Assembly (NCBI GenBank): GCA_039182515.1
Contig: JBCDCE010000015.1
Location: 1 to 62,081 of the forward strand
Reading direction: 5' to 3'
Length of the DNA stretch: 62,081 nt
Source of the DNA: JBCDCE01 sp039182515
Lineage (GTDB): Bacteria; Pseudomonadota; Alphaproteobacteria; Rhodobacterales; Rhodobacteraceae
A program made the position numbers and the translations under genes. The notes below the pieces were generated by a model that saw only the letters and a program-made list of their open reading frames with translations, searched no databases and had not been told where the DNA came from. This document shows positions 32,885-41,938 of this stretch, in pieces. How positions within the stretch are numbered: position 1 is the stretch's first letter; each line of letters begins with the position of its first letter.

Positions 32885-34183
32885 TCAGCTTTCCCGGAAA
32901 GCTTTCGTGAAATAGTCCGCCAAGGGTTTGATCAAATAGGCCAAGGGGCTGCGATCTTCGGTCCGGATGAAGGTTTCAACTGGCATGCCGGGGATCAATG
33001 CTGTCCCTTCGGGCAAGCGCGCTTGTTCGCCTTCGCTGAGCATAATCTCGGCGCGGTAAAAACTGGCGCGTGTTGTGTCGTCTTCCAAAGTATCAGCAGA
33101 GATTTGGGTCACTTCGCCGAGCAATTCAGGAGTTGTGCGCGCGTCCAGGGCTGAAAGGCGCAGTGTGACCGACTGGCCCAAAAACACTTGGTCGATATGT
33201 ACGGGATCTACTTGGGCCGCGATCACAAGCGGGCGGTCTTGGGGGACCAAAAACAGCAAAGGATCGGCTGGACGAATGACAGACTGAGGTGTCGTCACGC
33301 GCAGGTTATATACAATGCCAGACACCGGCGCCTTGATTTCCAAACGATTGAGCCTTTGGAGCAAGGCGCGCCGCTGCTCTGCCAGCTCCAACTCGCGGAA
33401 TTGTAGGTCACGCAGGCGTGTGATCGCGTCTTCGCGGCGTGTGGTCGATAGGCTCAGGATCGAGATGTCAAATTCGGTGATGCGCCCTTCCGCTTGGGCT
33501 TTGGAGGCCAAAAGCTCGCCCGATTGACCGATCAGGCCGGCTTCTTGACGTTGCAGCTCCAGCACGCGCGTGACCTGGGTGAGGCCGCGTTGTAATAGCA
33601 CTTGCTGGTTTTCCAGCTCTTGCGTTACAAGCGCGAGTTGGGTGCGCATGGCTTCTTGTTGTGAGGCAAGCCCTTCGATCTGACTGGAGACCTGAGCCTT
33701 GCGCTTTTCAAGCTGGTCCGTTTCGGTTTGGAGCGATGTGAGCCGCGCCTCGAAGAGACGCTCTTGCCCGTTCATCAATTCTTGGATGCCGGAGGTGCCG
33801 CTTTGCGCCACAAGTTCTGGATCAAAAGTGAGCTTTTGGGTGTCGTCTCGCTCGGCTTCTAGCCGCGCGCGGCGGGCCATAATCTCAAAAAGCTGGCCTT
33901 CGATGATGGCCAATTCGGTTTGCAGGATTTCATCGTCGAGCTGCAAAAGCGGCGCGCCGAGTTCTACAAAATCGCCGTCATCTACCAAAATTGAGGCCAC
34001 AACGCCCCCGTCTGGATGCTGCACAACTTGGCGGTTTTGATCCACTTCGATCTGCCCACCAGCGATAATCGCCCCCGAGAGATTTGCAAAAACGGACCAG
34101 GTGCCAAATCCGCCCACCAAGATCAAAAGGGTTACAAAACCCAAGATCAATGGTCCGCGTGCCGTCATAGATGAGCCGCTCAT
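32885..34183 (-). CDS. HlyD family type I secretion periplasmic adaptor
   Basis: A 432-aa membrane fusion protein. One N-terminal membrane helix (residues about 9-30, GPLILGFVTLLILVGGFG) is followed by a biotinyl-lipoyl half (VDQNRQVVQHPDGGVVASIL), long coiled-coil arms from about 95 to 270, and the C-terminal beta barrel with IRTEDRSPLAYLIKPL. It bridges the ABC exporter to an outer-membrane TolC protein. Its start overlaps the ABC gene stop by 4 nt. No TolC gene is nearby. Confidence 0.95.
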   Translation of the reverse strand: MSGSSMTARGPLILGFVTLLILVGGFGTWSVFANLSGAIIAGGQIEVDQNRQVVQHPDGGVVASILVDDGDFVELGAPLLQLDDEILQTELAIIEGQLFEIMARRARLEAERDDTQKLTFDPELVAQSGTSGIQELMNGQERLFEARLTSLQTETDQLEKRKAQVSSQIEGLASQQEAMRTQLALVTQELENQQVLLQRGLTQVTRVLELQRQEAGLIGQSGELLASKAQAEGRITEFDISILSLSTTRREDAITRLRDLQFRELELAEQRRALLQRLNRLEIKAPVSGIVYNLRVTTPQSVIRPADPLLFLVPQDRPLVIAAQVDPVHIDQVFLGQSVTLRLSALDARTTPELLGEVTQISADTLEDDTTRASFYRAEIMLSEGEQARLPEGTALIPGMPVETFIRTEDRSPLAYLIKPLADYFTKAFRES

Positions 34184-35916
34184 GTCACGCCTCCCTGTGG
34201 TGATTTGTTCGAGATGTCTTGGGCGTTGCTCACGACTTCTTTGAGCACAACGTCTTTTGGTCCAAAGGCGCGACGCGCGCCGTTCTCCAGCATCAACAGC
34301 AAATCGCATTCCGCGATCGCGGCAGGCCTATGCGCCATGATCAATACGGCACCGCCTTGCTCTTTTTTCTGGCGGATGGCCATGTTGAGTGCCGCGCTGC
34401 CTTCATTGTCGAGGTTGGAGTTTGGCTCATCCAAGACCAACAAAACAGGATCGCCATACATTGCGCGAGCCAATCCAATCCGCTGCACTTGGCCGCCGGA
34501 AAGCTGCCCACCATTTGTGCTGACAACAGTTTCATAGCCGTCGGGCAGTTTCAAAATCATTTCATGTGCGCCAGCTTGTTTGGCTGCTGCGACAATGGCC
34601 TTGTCGTCTGGTTGAGTTGAGAGCCGAGCGATGTTTTCTGCAATGGTGCCATCGAACAAATGCACACGTTGGGGCAGGTAGCCGATATGTTTGCCGAGCT
34701 CATCTTGATCATATTGATCCATTGAAGCGCTATCGAGGCGAATTTTTCCGCCTGCGCAGCGCCACACGCCCGTAATTGCCCGAGCAAGTGTGGATTTCCC
34801 AGACCCTGAGTTTCCAATAACCCCCACGGCTTGGCCAGGTTCGAGCTTGAAGCTCACAAGACGCAAAGAGGCCTGTTGATGCCCTGGTGGGATCACCGTG
34901 ACCTGTTGGGCTTCGAGGCGGGCTCTGGGTTTTGGCAGGGCTGTCTTATGCTCCGGTTCAGGTACGGCCGTCAAAAGCTCTGCAAGCGCGCGCCACCCTT
35001 GAATGGCACGTTGGACCACGGCCCATTGCCCAATGCTTTGCTCGATGGGTTGGAGCGCGCGCCCGAGCAAAATGGAGGCCGCAATCATGGCCCCTGCCGT
35101 CAGCTCGTTTTGCAACACCAGATAGGCACCCAGGCCAAGCATCGCAGATTGTAAAAAGAGCCGAAAGGTTTTGGTGAGCGACGAAAATGTGCCTGTGACA
35201 TCGCTGGACGTGATCTGTGCCTCAAGCGATGAAGTACGGGCTCTTTCCCAGCGCGAGAAAGCCGCGTTGCGCATGCCGAGCGCATGCACCATTTCAGCTT
35301 CTTTGCGCAATTGCTCACTCAGCAATGTGGCTTTTAAGCCGGACCCGCTCGCTTGCGCCATTGGCCTGCGGCTGCTCCATTGGTTGAGCAAGGTCACGAG
35401 GATCAAAAAGGCGCCACCACCAATCGCGAGATAGCCCAACATCGGGTGGAAAATAAGGATGCCGGCCAAAAAGAATGGGGTCCACGGCATGTCAAACAGT
35501 GCCAGCAAAACGGGCGACACCATGAGCCGCTGGACAGATTCCAGATCCTGCAAACCTGTTTTAGAGGAGGGCGGCGCGCCTGCGACCGTATTGCTGGCCA
35601 AAACCGCTTCAAAGACCCTGCGATCCAACCCGCTTTGAAATCTTGCCCCCACACGCGCCATTATGCGCCCGCGCGCATAATCCAAAAGGCCCATCATGGC
35701 GTATAAGAACGTGACAAGCAGAGCGAGAGCAACAAGCGTTTCCTCTGATCGGCTGCCCAAAACGCGGTCGTAGACCTGCAGCATAAAAATGGGGCCCGTG
35801 AGCATGAGAAGATTGGCAAAGAAGCTAAACAAACCAACTGTCCAAAACAGTCCACGGTTCTTTGCGCGCATTTTCCGAAGCTCGTCGCGACCAGCTGCAT
35901 TCGTGTCTTGGGTCAT
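34180..35916 (-). CDS. type I secretion system permease/ATPase
   Basis: A 578-aa exporter of the PrtD/AprD type: a six-helix membrane domain (about 20-300) and an ATPase domain with Walker A VGVIGNSGSGKSTLAR near 354-369, signature LSGGQVQRIGLARAMYG and Walker B VLLVLDEPNSNLD. It lacks the C39 peptidase domain, fitting export of C-terminally tagged RTX or similar proteins. No RTX substrate or TolC gene lies in the window. First gene of the run down to phhB. Confidence 0.95.
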   Translation of the reverse strand: MTQDTNAAGRDELRKMRAKNRGLFWTVGLFSFFANLLMLTGPIFMLQVYDRVLGSRSEETLVALALLVTFLYAMMGLLDYARGRIMARVGARFQSGLDRRVFEAVLASNTVAGAPPSSKTGLQDLESVQRLMVSPVLLALFDMPWTPFFLAGILIFHPMLGYLAIGGGAFLILVTLLNQWSSRRPMAQASGSGLKATLLSEQLRKEAEMVHALGMRNAAFSRWERARTSSLEAQITSSDVTGTFSSLTKTFRLFLQSAMLGLGAYLVLQNELTAGAMIAASILLGRALQPIEQSIGQWAVVQRAIQGWRALAELLTAVPEPEHKTALPKPRARLEAQQVTVIPPGHQQASLRLVSFKLEPGQAVGVIGNSGSGKSTLARAITGVWRCAGGKIRLDSASMDQYDQDELGKHIGYLPQRVHLFDGTIAENIARLSTQPDDKAIVAAAKQAGAHEMILKLPDGYETVVSTNGGQLSGGQVQRIGLARAMYGDPVLLVLDEPNSNLDNEGSAALNMAIRQKKEQGGAVLIMAHRPAAIAECDLLLMLENGARRAFGPKDVVLKEVVSNAQDISNKSPQGGVT

Positions 35917-36055
35917 AGGGGCGATGATTTCCTTACTTGCTCAGAATGCGATCTCTCGTCAATTTTGCCACGGTTGATCTTGCAGTTGCAGAAAAACTTT
36001 GGGATTGCACCGGTAAGAGCTTATGTCAGCTAGCATTACAAAAGGCGAGTTTAAG

Positions 36056-36823
36056 ATGGGGTTACAAACCAGCCGGTCTTTGCCGAAACTCCGTGTATTG
36101 GGCGGGGTTTTGCTGCTGTGCCTCGGGGCATGTTCGGTCCCAGACGAGCCGACACAGTTCCATGACCCTTATGAGGCTCAAAATCGAAAGGTACACCAAT
36201 TTAACCTGGCCGTTGACCGTGCCTTGGTCCGTCCAGCCTCCAAGGCTTACGGAACAGGGGTACCTGAGGTTGCGCGCCAAGGTATCTCAAACTTTGCCTC
36301 AAATGCTGCGCTACCCGGCAAATTTGTGAATTCCGCCCTGCAAGGTGATGTTGAAGGGGCAGGGCAGAACTTCATGCGGTTCTTGTTCAACAGCACGTTT
36401 GGGATCTTTGGTTTGTTCGATGTGGCGGGCGAAGGTGGCTTGGTCGAAAAAGACACGGACTTTGGTGAAACGCTTGCGGTTTGGGGTGTGCCGGAAGGCG
36501 CGTACTTCGAACTTCCTTTCTTAGGTCCATCCACCGAACGCGGCGCTGTGGGGCGCGTGGTCGATCTCTTCACCAACCCACTGAGCCAATATTTGGACGA
36601 TCCTGCGAGCTATTTTCCGCCGACAGCCAGTGTCGCCGCGCGATTTGGCGATCGTTACACCTTTTCTGACAGCATAGACTCCATATTTTATGAAAGCGCG
36701 GACAGCTATGCGCAGACCCGTCTGTTCTATCTCCAATCTCGGCGCTTTGCTTTAGGAGATGCGGCAGAGACAAACCTAATTGATCCTTATGAGGACCCAT
36801 ACGATGAGCTCTTTGAAGAATAA
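36056..36823 (+). CDS. mlaA: MlaA (VacJ) family lipoprotein
   Basis: A 255-aa outer-membrane lipoprotein of the phospholipid retrograde transport (Mla) pathway. The lipobox LGACS is at about residues 23-27; DPYEAQNRKVHQFNLAVDR and TFGIFGLFDVAGE are MlaA hallmarks. The C-terminus is acidic (DPYEDPYDELFEE). The start at 36056 has GGCGAG 6 nt upstream. It overlaps mlaC by 20 nt; the MlaFEDB transporter is not here. Confidence 0.94.
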   Translation: MGLQTSRSLPKLRVLGGVLLLCLGACSVPDEPTQFHDPYEAQNRKVHQFNLAVDRALVRPASKAYGTGVPEVARQGISNFASNAALPGKFVNSALQGDVEGAGQNFMRFLFNSTFGIFGLFDVAGEGGLVEKDTDFGETLAVWGVPEGAYFELPFLGPSTERGAVGRVVDLFTNPLSQYLDDPASYFPPTASVAARFGDRYTFSDSIDSIFYESADSYAQTRLFYLQSRRFALGDAAETNLIDPYEDPYDELFEE

Positions 36824-37415
36824 TCCGTCCCGTCGGCACGTGCTGGGCGTCTTAGGAGCGTTTGCGGTCAGTCCCGCGTTTTCGGGTGCAGCTTGGGCTT
36901 TGAATGAAAAGAGTGCCGAAGCGCTCGTCACCAAACTCGTGGATGACATCAACGGGATTATTGGGTCGGGGAAATCTGAGGCGGGTATGCTCAAGGACTT
37001 TGAGCGGGTTTTCGAAAAATACGCGGATGTGCCAACGATCGCGCGCTATGCGTTGGGTGTGGAAGCACGCTCTGCAACGCCAAAGCAATTGCGGTCCTTT
37101 ACGGATGCGTTTTCGGTTTACGTGTCGCGCAAATACGGTCGCCGCTTTCGCGAGTTCATCGGCGGACGCATCGAAGTGCGCGATACCCGCAAGGTCAAAA
37201 GCTTTTATGAAGTGCGCACAACGGCCTTTTTAAAAGGCGAGTCTCCGTTTGCCATGACCTTTTTGGTCTCGGACCGGTCTGGCAAAGACCTCTTTTTCAA
37301 TATGTTCATCGAAGGCATCAATATGCTTTTGACAGAGCGCACGGAAATCGGCGCAATGCTGGATCGCCGCAAAGGGGATCTTGACGCGCTGGCCCGAGAC
37401 CTGCGCGACACTTAA
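36804..37415 (+). CDS. mlaC: MlaC-type phospholipid-binding periplasmic protein
   Basis: A 203-aa periplasmic lipid shuttle. The N-terminus SRRHVLGVLGAFAVSPAFSGAAWA has a twin-arginine-like SRRHV start and a cleavage site near AWALN. The body (DFERVFEKYADVPTIARYALG, ALARDLRDT end) matches the MlaC/Ttg2D fold. It carries lipids between MlaA and the inner-membrane MlaFEDB. The overlap with mlaA indicates coupled synthesis of the two. Confidence 0.92.
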   Translation: MSSLKNNPSRRHVLGVLGAFAVSPAFSGAAWALNEKSAEALVTKLVDDINGIIGSGKSEAGMLKDFERVFEKYADVPTIARYALGVEARSATPKQLRSFTDAFSVYVSRKYGRRFREFIGGRIEVRDTRKVKSFYEVRTTAFLKGESPFAMTFLVSDRSGKDLFFNMFIEGINMLLTERTEIGAMLDRRKGDLDALARDLRDT

Positions 37416-37461
37416 CGAGGCTCGGCGCGACAACGGGCTCACAGCCGGGCTCAAGTCGTCT

Positions 37462-37504
37462 CTTTTTCTTGGCCAAAAATACTCAAAGGCGCGCTCTGCG
37501 CGCC
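37462..37504 (-). repeat. dispersed 22-bp motif copy (b) with hairpin
   Basis: On the minus strand hairpin GGCGCGC-AGA-GCGCGCC (37488-37504) precedes TTTGAGTATTTTTGGCCAAG... (37462-37484). It lies between the convergent mlaC and PBP genes. Confidence 0.75.
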
Positions 37505-37522
37505 ACTTGAAACCTCACAAAT

Positions 37523-39694
37523 TCAGTTCCGCCGTCCGAAGATTGCGCCCAAAACTTCCAAAATCAGCCCTTCCGCTTGGCTGTCTTTGGGCTGGGTTGT
37601 GGCAACCTCACCCTCAACCCCGGTGGTCGTTTTGGTCGCCGCACCAGGATCAGGCACGATCATCGGCAGAGGTTTTGGCGGTCGAGTTTCATGCACCCTG
37701 ACCATCGTCTCGCGAAAAATCTCTGCTGGAAGCCCGCCGCCGGTTACGCCTTCAAGGGGCGTGTTGTCGTCGTAGCCCATCCAAACGCCCACAACATAAT
37801 CGGATGAAAACCCTATGAACCAAGCGTCGCGTGAAGCTTGGGTTGTCCCTGATTTTCCGGCAAGGTCCCAGCCTGAGACGGCTGCGCGTTGACCTGTGCC
37901 GGAGGTCACAACCTCGTTCATCAGATAGACCAATTGGCCCGCACTTTGGGGTGAAATGACCCGTTCGCCAATGCCGCCTCCGGTGCCCATGAGAGGCTCT
38001 TCCTCGCCCTGAAGCCTGAGATCAATCAAACCGTAGGGTGTGACGCTTGAGCCGCCGTTTAAAATCCCCGCATAAGCGCCGGTCATTTCCAAAAGCGTGG
38101 ATTCAGAGACGCCGAGCGCCAAGGCTGGGCCTTCGGCGAGGTCGTTGAGAATGCCAAAGTCTTTCGCAACTTTACTGACAACTTCGCGCCCGACTGCCTC
38201 CGACAACCGCACGGCTGGAATGTTCAAGCTATTGGCAAAAGCGCTGGTGAGTGTGACGTCGCCCATAAATTCGTTCGAATAGTTCGACGGGCTCCAGGGG
38301 CCAGATCCTGGCACATTAAGGGTCAATGGGGCGTCGAGCAGCAGATCATACGGGGAATAGCCCAGATCCAAGGCGGCTCCATAAACAAAAGGTTTGAATG
38401 TGGATCCAACTTGACGCTTAGCTTGCGTGGCGCGGTTGAAACCACTGACAACACTTGGATCGCGCCCGCCGACCATGGCCCGAACAGCCCCGTCTGCGCT
38501 CATCACAACCACAGCTGCCTGCGCCTGTGACCCCTCGCGAACACGCTCTTGAAAAATCAATGCGACAGCGTCTTCTGCGGCGGCTTGGATTTCGGGATCG
38601 AGCGTGGTGCGGATGATGACATCTTCCGTGGTATCGCGGGTGAAAAACTCAGGCCCGCTGGCCATGACCCAATCGGCAAAAGCGCCGCCTGTGCGGGTTT
38701 TGGCGGCTTGGCTCAATGTGGCAGGTTCAGCGCGCGCGCGGTCGGCCGCAGATTTCGAGAGGTAGCCTTGGTCCTCCATCAATCCTACAATCACAGCCGC
38801 GCGATCTTGGCTGCGTTTGAGATTGTTGGTGGGCGCATAGCGCGAGGGTGCCACAAGCAAACCGGCCAGCATTGCAGCCTCTGCTGGGCTAACTTGTGAT
38901 GCGGGTTTGCCAAAATACCTTTGGCTTGCCGCTTCAAACCCACGTGCGCCGGCGCCCAAAAAGGCCCGGTTGAGATAGATCGTGAGGATTGCCTCTTTGG
39001 AGTATTTGATCTCCATGCCCATGGCATAAACAGCTTCTTTGGCTTTGCGCCAAACGGAGCCTTCGCGGCAGTCGGCCTCATATGCCGCTTCAGACGGCCA
39101 TTCGCTGGGCACAAAAGGGCGCCCGAGGCACAAGAGCTTTGCCGTTTGTTGGCTGAGCGTTGAACCGCCGTGGCCAGAAAGTGGCCCGCGTCCTTCACGC
39201 AGGTTGATGCGCACGGCAGACGCGATGCCGCGTGGGTCGATGCCAGGATGCCAGTAAAAGCGCTTGTCTTCCGTGGCGATCACTGCGTTTTTGAGATGCC
39301 GAGATACAGTTTCAGACGTCACAAGGCCGCCGAATTGTTCACCCCGCCAGGCGTAGGTTTGATCTTGAACATCGAGCAAGGTGACAGAGCCAACGGCGCG
39401 TCCGTCAATCAGGTCTTCAATGGGCGGCAGGGTGGCTGCAACGTAAATGGCAGCTGCCCCAATCATGAGGGCTCCCACCAGGACGCTGCGGGTGATCAAG
39501 CGCCAAAGGAGGCGAAAGACCCAGACAAAAGGGCGCAAGGCCCAATGAAAGCGTTTGGGGGTGCGCTTGGCCGCTTTTGCGGCTTTGCGTTTGGACTTCT
39601 GTTTTGAACCGCTCCTTTTCGCAGCCGTTTGAGCGGCCTTTTTATAGCGCGCCTCTGCCACGAGAGGGGGTTTGGGTGATTTTGTGCCTGCCAT
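37523..39694 (-). CDS. class A penicillin-binding protein (transglycosylase/transpeptidase)
   Basis: A 723-aa bifunctional peptidoglycan synthase, PBP1A-like. A very basic cytoplasmic tail (residues 1-50) and one membrane helix precede the glycosyltransferase domain with IATEDKRFYWHPGID (catalytic Glu near 142) and GGSTLSQQTAKLL; the transpeptidase has VGSTFKPFVYG (Ser-x-x-Lys), FANSLNIPAV (Ser-x-Asn) and GKSGTTQASRDAWF (KSG). It lacks the long OB-like insert of E. coli PBP1a. It ends in a low-complexity tail. Confidence 0.95.
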   Translation of the reverse strand: MAGTKSPKPPLVAEARYKKAAQTAAKRSGSKQKSKRKAAKAAKRTPKRFHWALRPFVWVFRLLWRLITRSVLVGALMIGAAAIYVAATLPPIEDLIDGRAVGSVTLLDVQDQTYAWRGEQFGGLVTSETVSRHLKNAVIATEDKRFYWHPGIDPRGIASAVRINLREGRGPLSGHGGSTLSQQTAKLLCLGRPFVPSEWPSEAAYEADCREGSVWRKAKEAVYAMGMEIKYSKEAILTIYLNRAFLGAGARGFEAASQRYFGKPASQVSPAEAAMLAGLLVAPSRYAPTNNLKRSQDRAAVIVGLMEDQGYLSKSAADRARAEPATLSQAAKTRTGGAFADWVMASGPEFFTRDTTEDVIIRTTLDPEIQAAAEDAVALIFQERVREGSQAQAAVVVMSADGAVRAMVGGRDPSVVSGFNRATQAKRQVGSTFKPFVYGAALDLGYSPYDLLLDAPLTLNVPGSGPWSPSNYSNEFMGDVTLTSAFANSLNIPAVRLSEAVGREVVSKVAKDFGILNDLAEGPALALGVSESTLLEMTGAYAGILNGGSSVTPYGLIDLRLQGEEEPLMGTGGGIGERVISPQSAGQLVYLMNEVVTSGTGQRAAVSGWDLAGKSGTTQASRDAWFIGFSSDYVVGVWMGYDDNTPLEGVTGGGLPAEIFRETMVRVHETRPPKPLPMIVPDPGAATKTTTGVEGEVATTQPKDSQAEGLILEVLGAIFGRRN

Positions 39695-39980
39695 CGCCGT
39701 CGCTCCAATCTGGGCCTCTTTTGGGCCCTGGATTTACGGAGAGGATACGCTCTTTTTGCGCAAATGTAGAGCTAAGAGATTCTTAATTTTGGATTTTTTA
39801 GTTCGCCTAATTTATAGGCATGAGTGCCTAATTGTTCATTTTTTGTGCAAATACTAAGCAGCCCGCCACGCAAAAGCACCTGTGTTTTCTTGTTTCACGG
39901 GGATGTGCCCTCCCTTGTGGCGGGCAACGGCCAGCCCACGGGGGGAAGGTCGGCTCTCGCACAACAAGACGGGGACACAC
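39695..39980. promoter_or_regulatory. divergent PBP/glnK promoter region
   Basis: 286 bp between the PBP and glnK starts. It holds GCCTAATTTATAGGC (39813-39828 region) followed by GTGCCTAATT, an AT-rich palindromic block, and a GC-rich leader before glnK. No clear NtrC site or sigma-54 -24/-12 element could be identified by eye. Confidence 0.4.
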
Positions 39981-40319
39981 GTGAAACTCATTATAGCAGC
40001 GATTAAGCCGTTTAAACTGGAGGAGGTCCGGGAAGCCCTGACCGCCATCGGTGTGCGCGGCATGATGGTCACGGAGATCAAAGGGTTTGGGTCACAATCG
40101 GGCCATACCGAAATCTACCGTGGCGCAGAATATGCCGTGAATTTTGTACCAAAGGTTAAACTGGAGATCGCCGTAACCGCGGCTATGGCAGATCAAGTGG
40201 TTGAAACCATCGCCAAGACCGCAAAGACCGACAAGATCGGCGACGGCAAAATTTTCGTGCTCGATGTGCAATCTGCTGTGCGTGTCCGCACGGGCGAAAC
40301 AAACGAAGACGCGCTGTAA
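39981..40319 (+). CDS. glnK: nitrogen regulatory protein P-II
   Basis: A 112-aa P-II signal protein sensing 2-oxoglutarate, ATP/ADP and glutamine state. The T-loop GHTEIYRGAEYAVNFVPK carries the uridylylation tyrosine (Tyr51 in RGAEY). The start is GTG at 39981, giving MKLIIAAIKPFKLEEV. It is followed 26 nt on by amtB, the standard glnK-amtB pair, so its partner is the ammonium channel. Regulation by nitrogen limitation is expected. Confidence 0.97.
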   Translation: MKLIIAAIKPFKLEEVREALTAIGVRGMMVTEIKGFGSQSGHTEIYRGAEYAVNFVPKVKLEIAVTAAMADQVVETIAKTAKTDKIGDGKIFVLDVQSAVRVRTGETNEDAL

Positions 40320-40345
40320 CGCGCAACGCTCTAGGGAAAACCTAC

Positions 40346-41689
40346 ATGAAACTCTTGAAATCACTCCCCGTCGCGGCTGCTGCGCTTATGGTGCCCAGTT
40401 TTGCGATGGCCCAGGAAGCGGGCGTCAATGCGTCTACTGACTCGGTGTTTATTTTTAACTCGCTGCTCTTTTTGGTTGGCGGCTTTCTGGTGTTCTGGAT
40501 GGCAGCTGGGTTTGCCATGCTGGAGGCCGGTCTCGTGCGTTCTAAGAACGTGACCATGCAATTGACTAAGAATATCGCGCTCTTCTCCCTCGCCGCGATT
40601 GCTTACTATTTGATTGGTTATAATTTGATGTATCCGCTTGGCTCATGGTCAATTGGGACGGATGAGACCGGCGGCTATCTTGGCATTCTGTTCGCGCCTG
40701 CAGTGCTTGAAGCGGTGGGTGTGTCTGCTGCGGATGCGGACGACTACGGTTATGCCTCAACCGGGTCTGACTACTTCTTCCAATTGATGTTCTGCGCGGC
40801 CACCGCCTCGATCGTCTCGGGGACTTTGGCTGAGCGTATCAAGCTTTGGCCCTTCCTTGTGTTCGTCGTTATTCTGACCGGCGTTATTTATCCAATCCAA
40901 GCGTCTTGGAAATGGGGTGGCGGTTTCCTCGACAGCCAATTCGGGTTCCTTGATTTTGCAGGCTCGACCGTTGTGCACTCTGTTGGGGGTTGGGCGGCTC
41001 TTGCCGGTGCGATCATCCTTGGGCCACGGATCGGCAAATATAAAGATGGCCGCACTGTTCCAATGCCAGGGTCTAACCTCGCCCTTGCGACACTTGGTAC
41101 ATTCATCTTGTGGCTCGGTTGGTTCGGCTTCAACGGCGGCTCACAGCTTGCCATGGGCACTGTCGGCGATGTTGCAGACGTCAGCCGTATCTTCGCCAAC
41201 ACCAATGCTGCGGCCGCTGGTGGCGCAGTTATGGCGCTGGTGCTGACCCAAGTGCTCTACAAGAAGCCTGACCTCACAATGATCCTCAATGGTGCGCTTG
41301 CTGGCCTTGTTTCGATCACTGCTGAGCCGCTTACACCAAGCCTCGGCATGGCCACCATCATCGGTGCCGTTGGCGGTATCATCGTGGTGTTCACAGTGCC
41401 AATGCTCGACAAGATGAAGATCGACGACGTTGTTGGCGCGATCCCAGTTCACCTCTTTGCAGGTATCTGGGGCACCTTGGCTGTGTTGATCACCAACCCA
41501 GACGCTACGCTTATGGGTCAGGTCATTCCGATCATCATCGTAGGTGTGTTCGTCTTTGTTGTGAGCTTGGTGCTTTGGGTGATCCTCAAAGGCATCATGG
41601 GCATCCGTGTCAGCGAAGAAGACGAGATCAACGGTCTCGATATGTCTGAGCTGGGGATGGAAGCTTACCCTGAGTTCTCCAAAGGCTAA
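40346..41689 (+). CDS. amtB: ammonium transporter
   Basis: A 447-aa inner-membrane ammonium channel with an N-terminal signal-like segment (AALMVPSFAMAQE) and eleven helices. VVHSVGGWAALAGA contains the first pore histidine, IPVHLFAGIWGTLA the second; the Phe gate lies around FFQLMFCAATASI. P-II binds its cytoplasmic face to close the pore. A strong terminator follows 28 nt after the stop. Confidence 0.97.
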   Translation: MKLLKSLPVAAAALMVPSFAMAQEAGVNASTDSVFIFNSLLFLVGGFLVFWMAAGFAMLEAGLVRSKNVTMQLTKNIALFSLAAIAYYLIGYNLMYPLGSWSIGTDETGGYLGILFAPAVLEAVGVSAADADDYGYASTGSDYFFQLMFCAATASIVSGTLAERIKLWPFLVFVVILTGVIYPIQASWKWGGGFLDSQFGFLDFAGSTVVHSVGGWAALAGAIILGPRIGKYKDGRTVPMPGSNLALATLGTFILWLGWFGFNGGSQLAMGTVGDVADVSRIFANTNAAAAGGAVMALVLTQVLYKKPDLTMILNGALAGLVSITAEPLTPSLGMATIIGAVGGIIVVFTVPMLDKMKIDDVVGAIPVHLFAGIWGTLAVLITNPDATLMGQVIPIIIVGVFVFVVSLVLWVILKGIMGIRVSEEDEINGLDMSELGMEAYPEFSKG

Positions 41690-41716
41690 CCGTCTTAGGA
41701 TATAAGAATTTAAGCC

Positions 41717-41748
41717 GGGTCCGGGGTGCAAACCTCGGGCCCTTTTTC
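41717..41748 (+). terminator. intrinsic terminator of glnK-amtB
   Basis: GGGTCCGGGG-6 nt-CCTCGGGCCC, ten pairs with two G-U, followed by TTTTTC. Confidence 0.88.
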
Positions 41749-41782
41749 TTGTAGAGGGCTTCGCCCGCTTTTTTTGTTTTAT

Positions 41783-41843
41783 GGGGGCTTCGCCCCCGCC
41801 GCGCTTGGCGCGGCTCCCCAGAGTATTTTGCGCCAAGAAAAAG
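41783..41843 (+). repeat. dispersed 22-bp motif copy (c) with two upstream hairpins
   Basis: GGGGGC-TTC-GCCCCC (41783-41797) and GCCGCGC-TTG-GCGCGGC (41798-41814) precede TCCCCA and GAGTATTTTGCGCCAAGAAA (41821-). The same order, with different second-stem sequence, occurs in copy (a). Confidence 0.75.
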
Positions 41844-41855
41844 AGGAGGCGTGCT

Positions 41856-41938
41856 GCGCCCGCGCAGCGGGCGCCACCAGAGGTTTTGGACAAAGGCCGT
41901 AGGCCGGTGTTCAAAAGGGAGGCGGGTGGGCCCCGCCG
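41856..41938 (+). repeat. structured intergenic repeat, copy R2
   Basis: GCGCCCGC-GCA-GCGGGCGC (41856-41874), then a stem of nine pairs (41884-41892 with 41908-41916) around GGCC-GTA-GGCC, then GGGAGGCGGG. It abuts the stop of the aminotransferase gene. Confidence 0.75.

Noticed and set aside
41783..41814. Two extra terminators after amtB
   Set aside because: The hairpins lack following T runs and belong to the repeat unit also seen near 8650; the true terminator is at 41717-41748.
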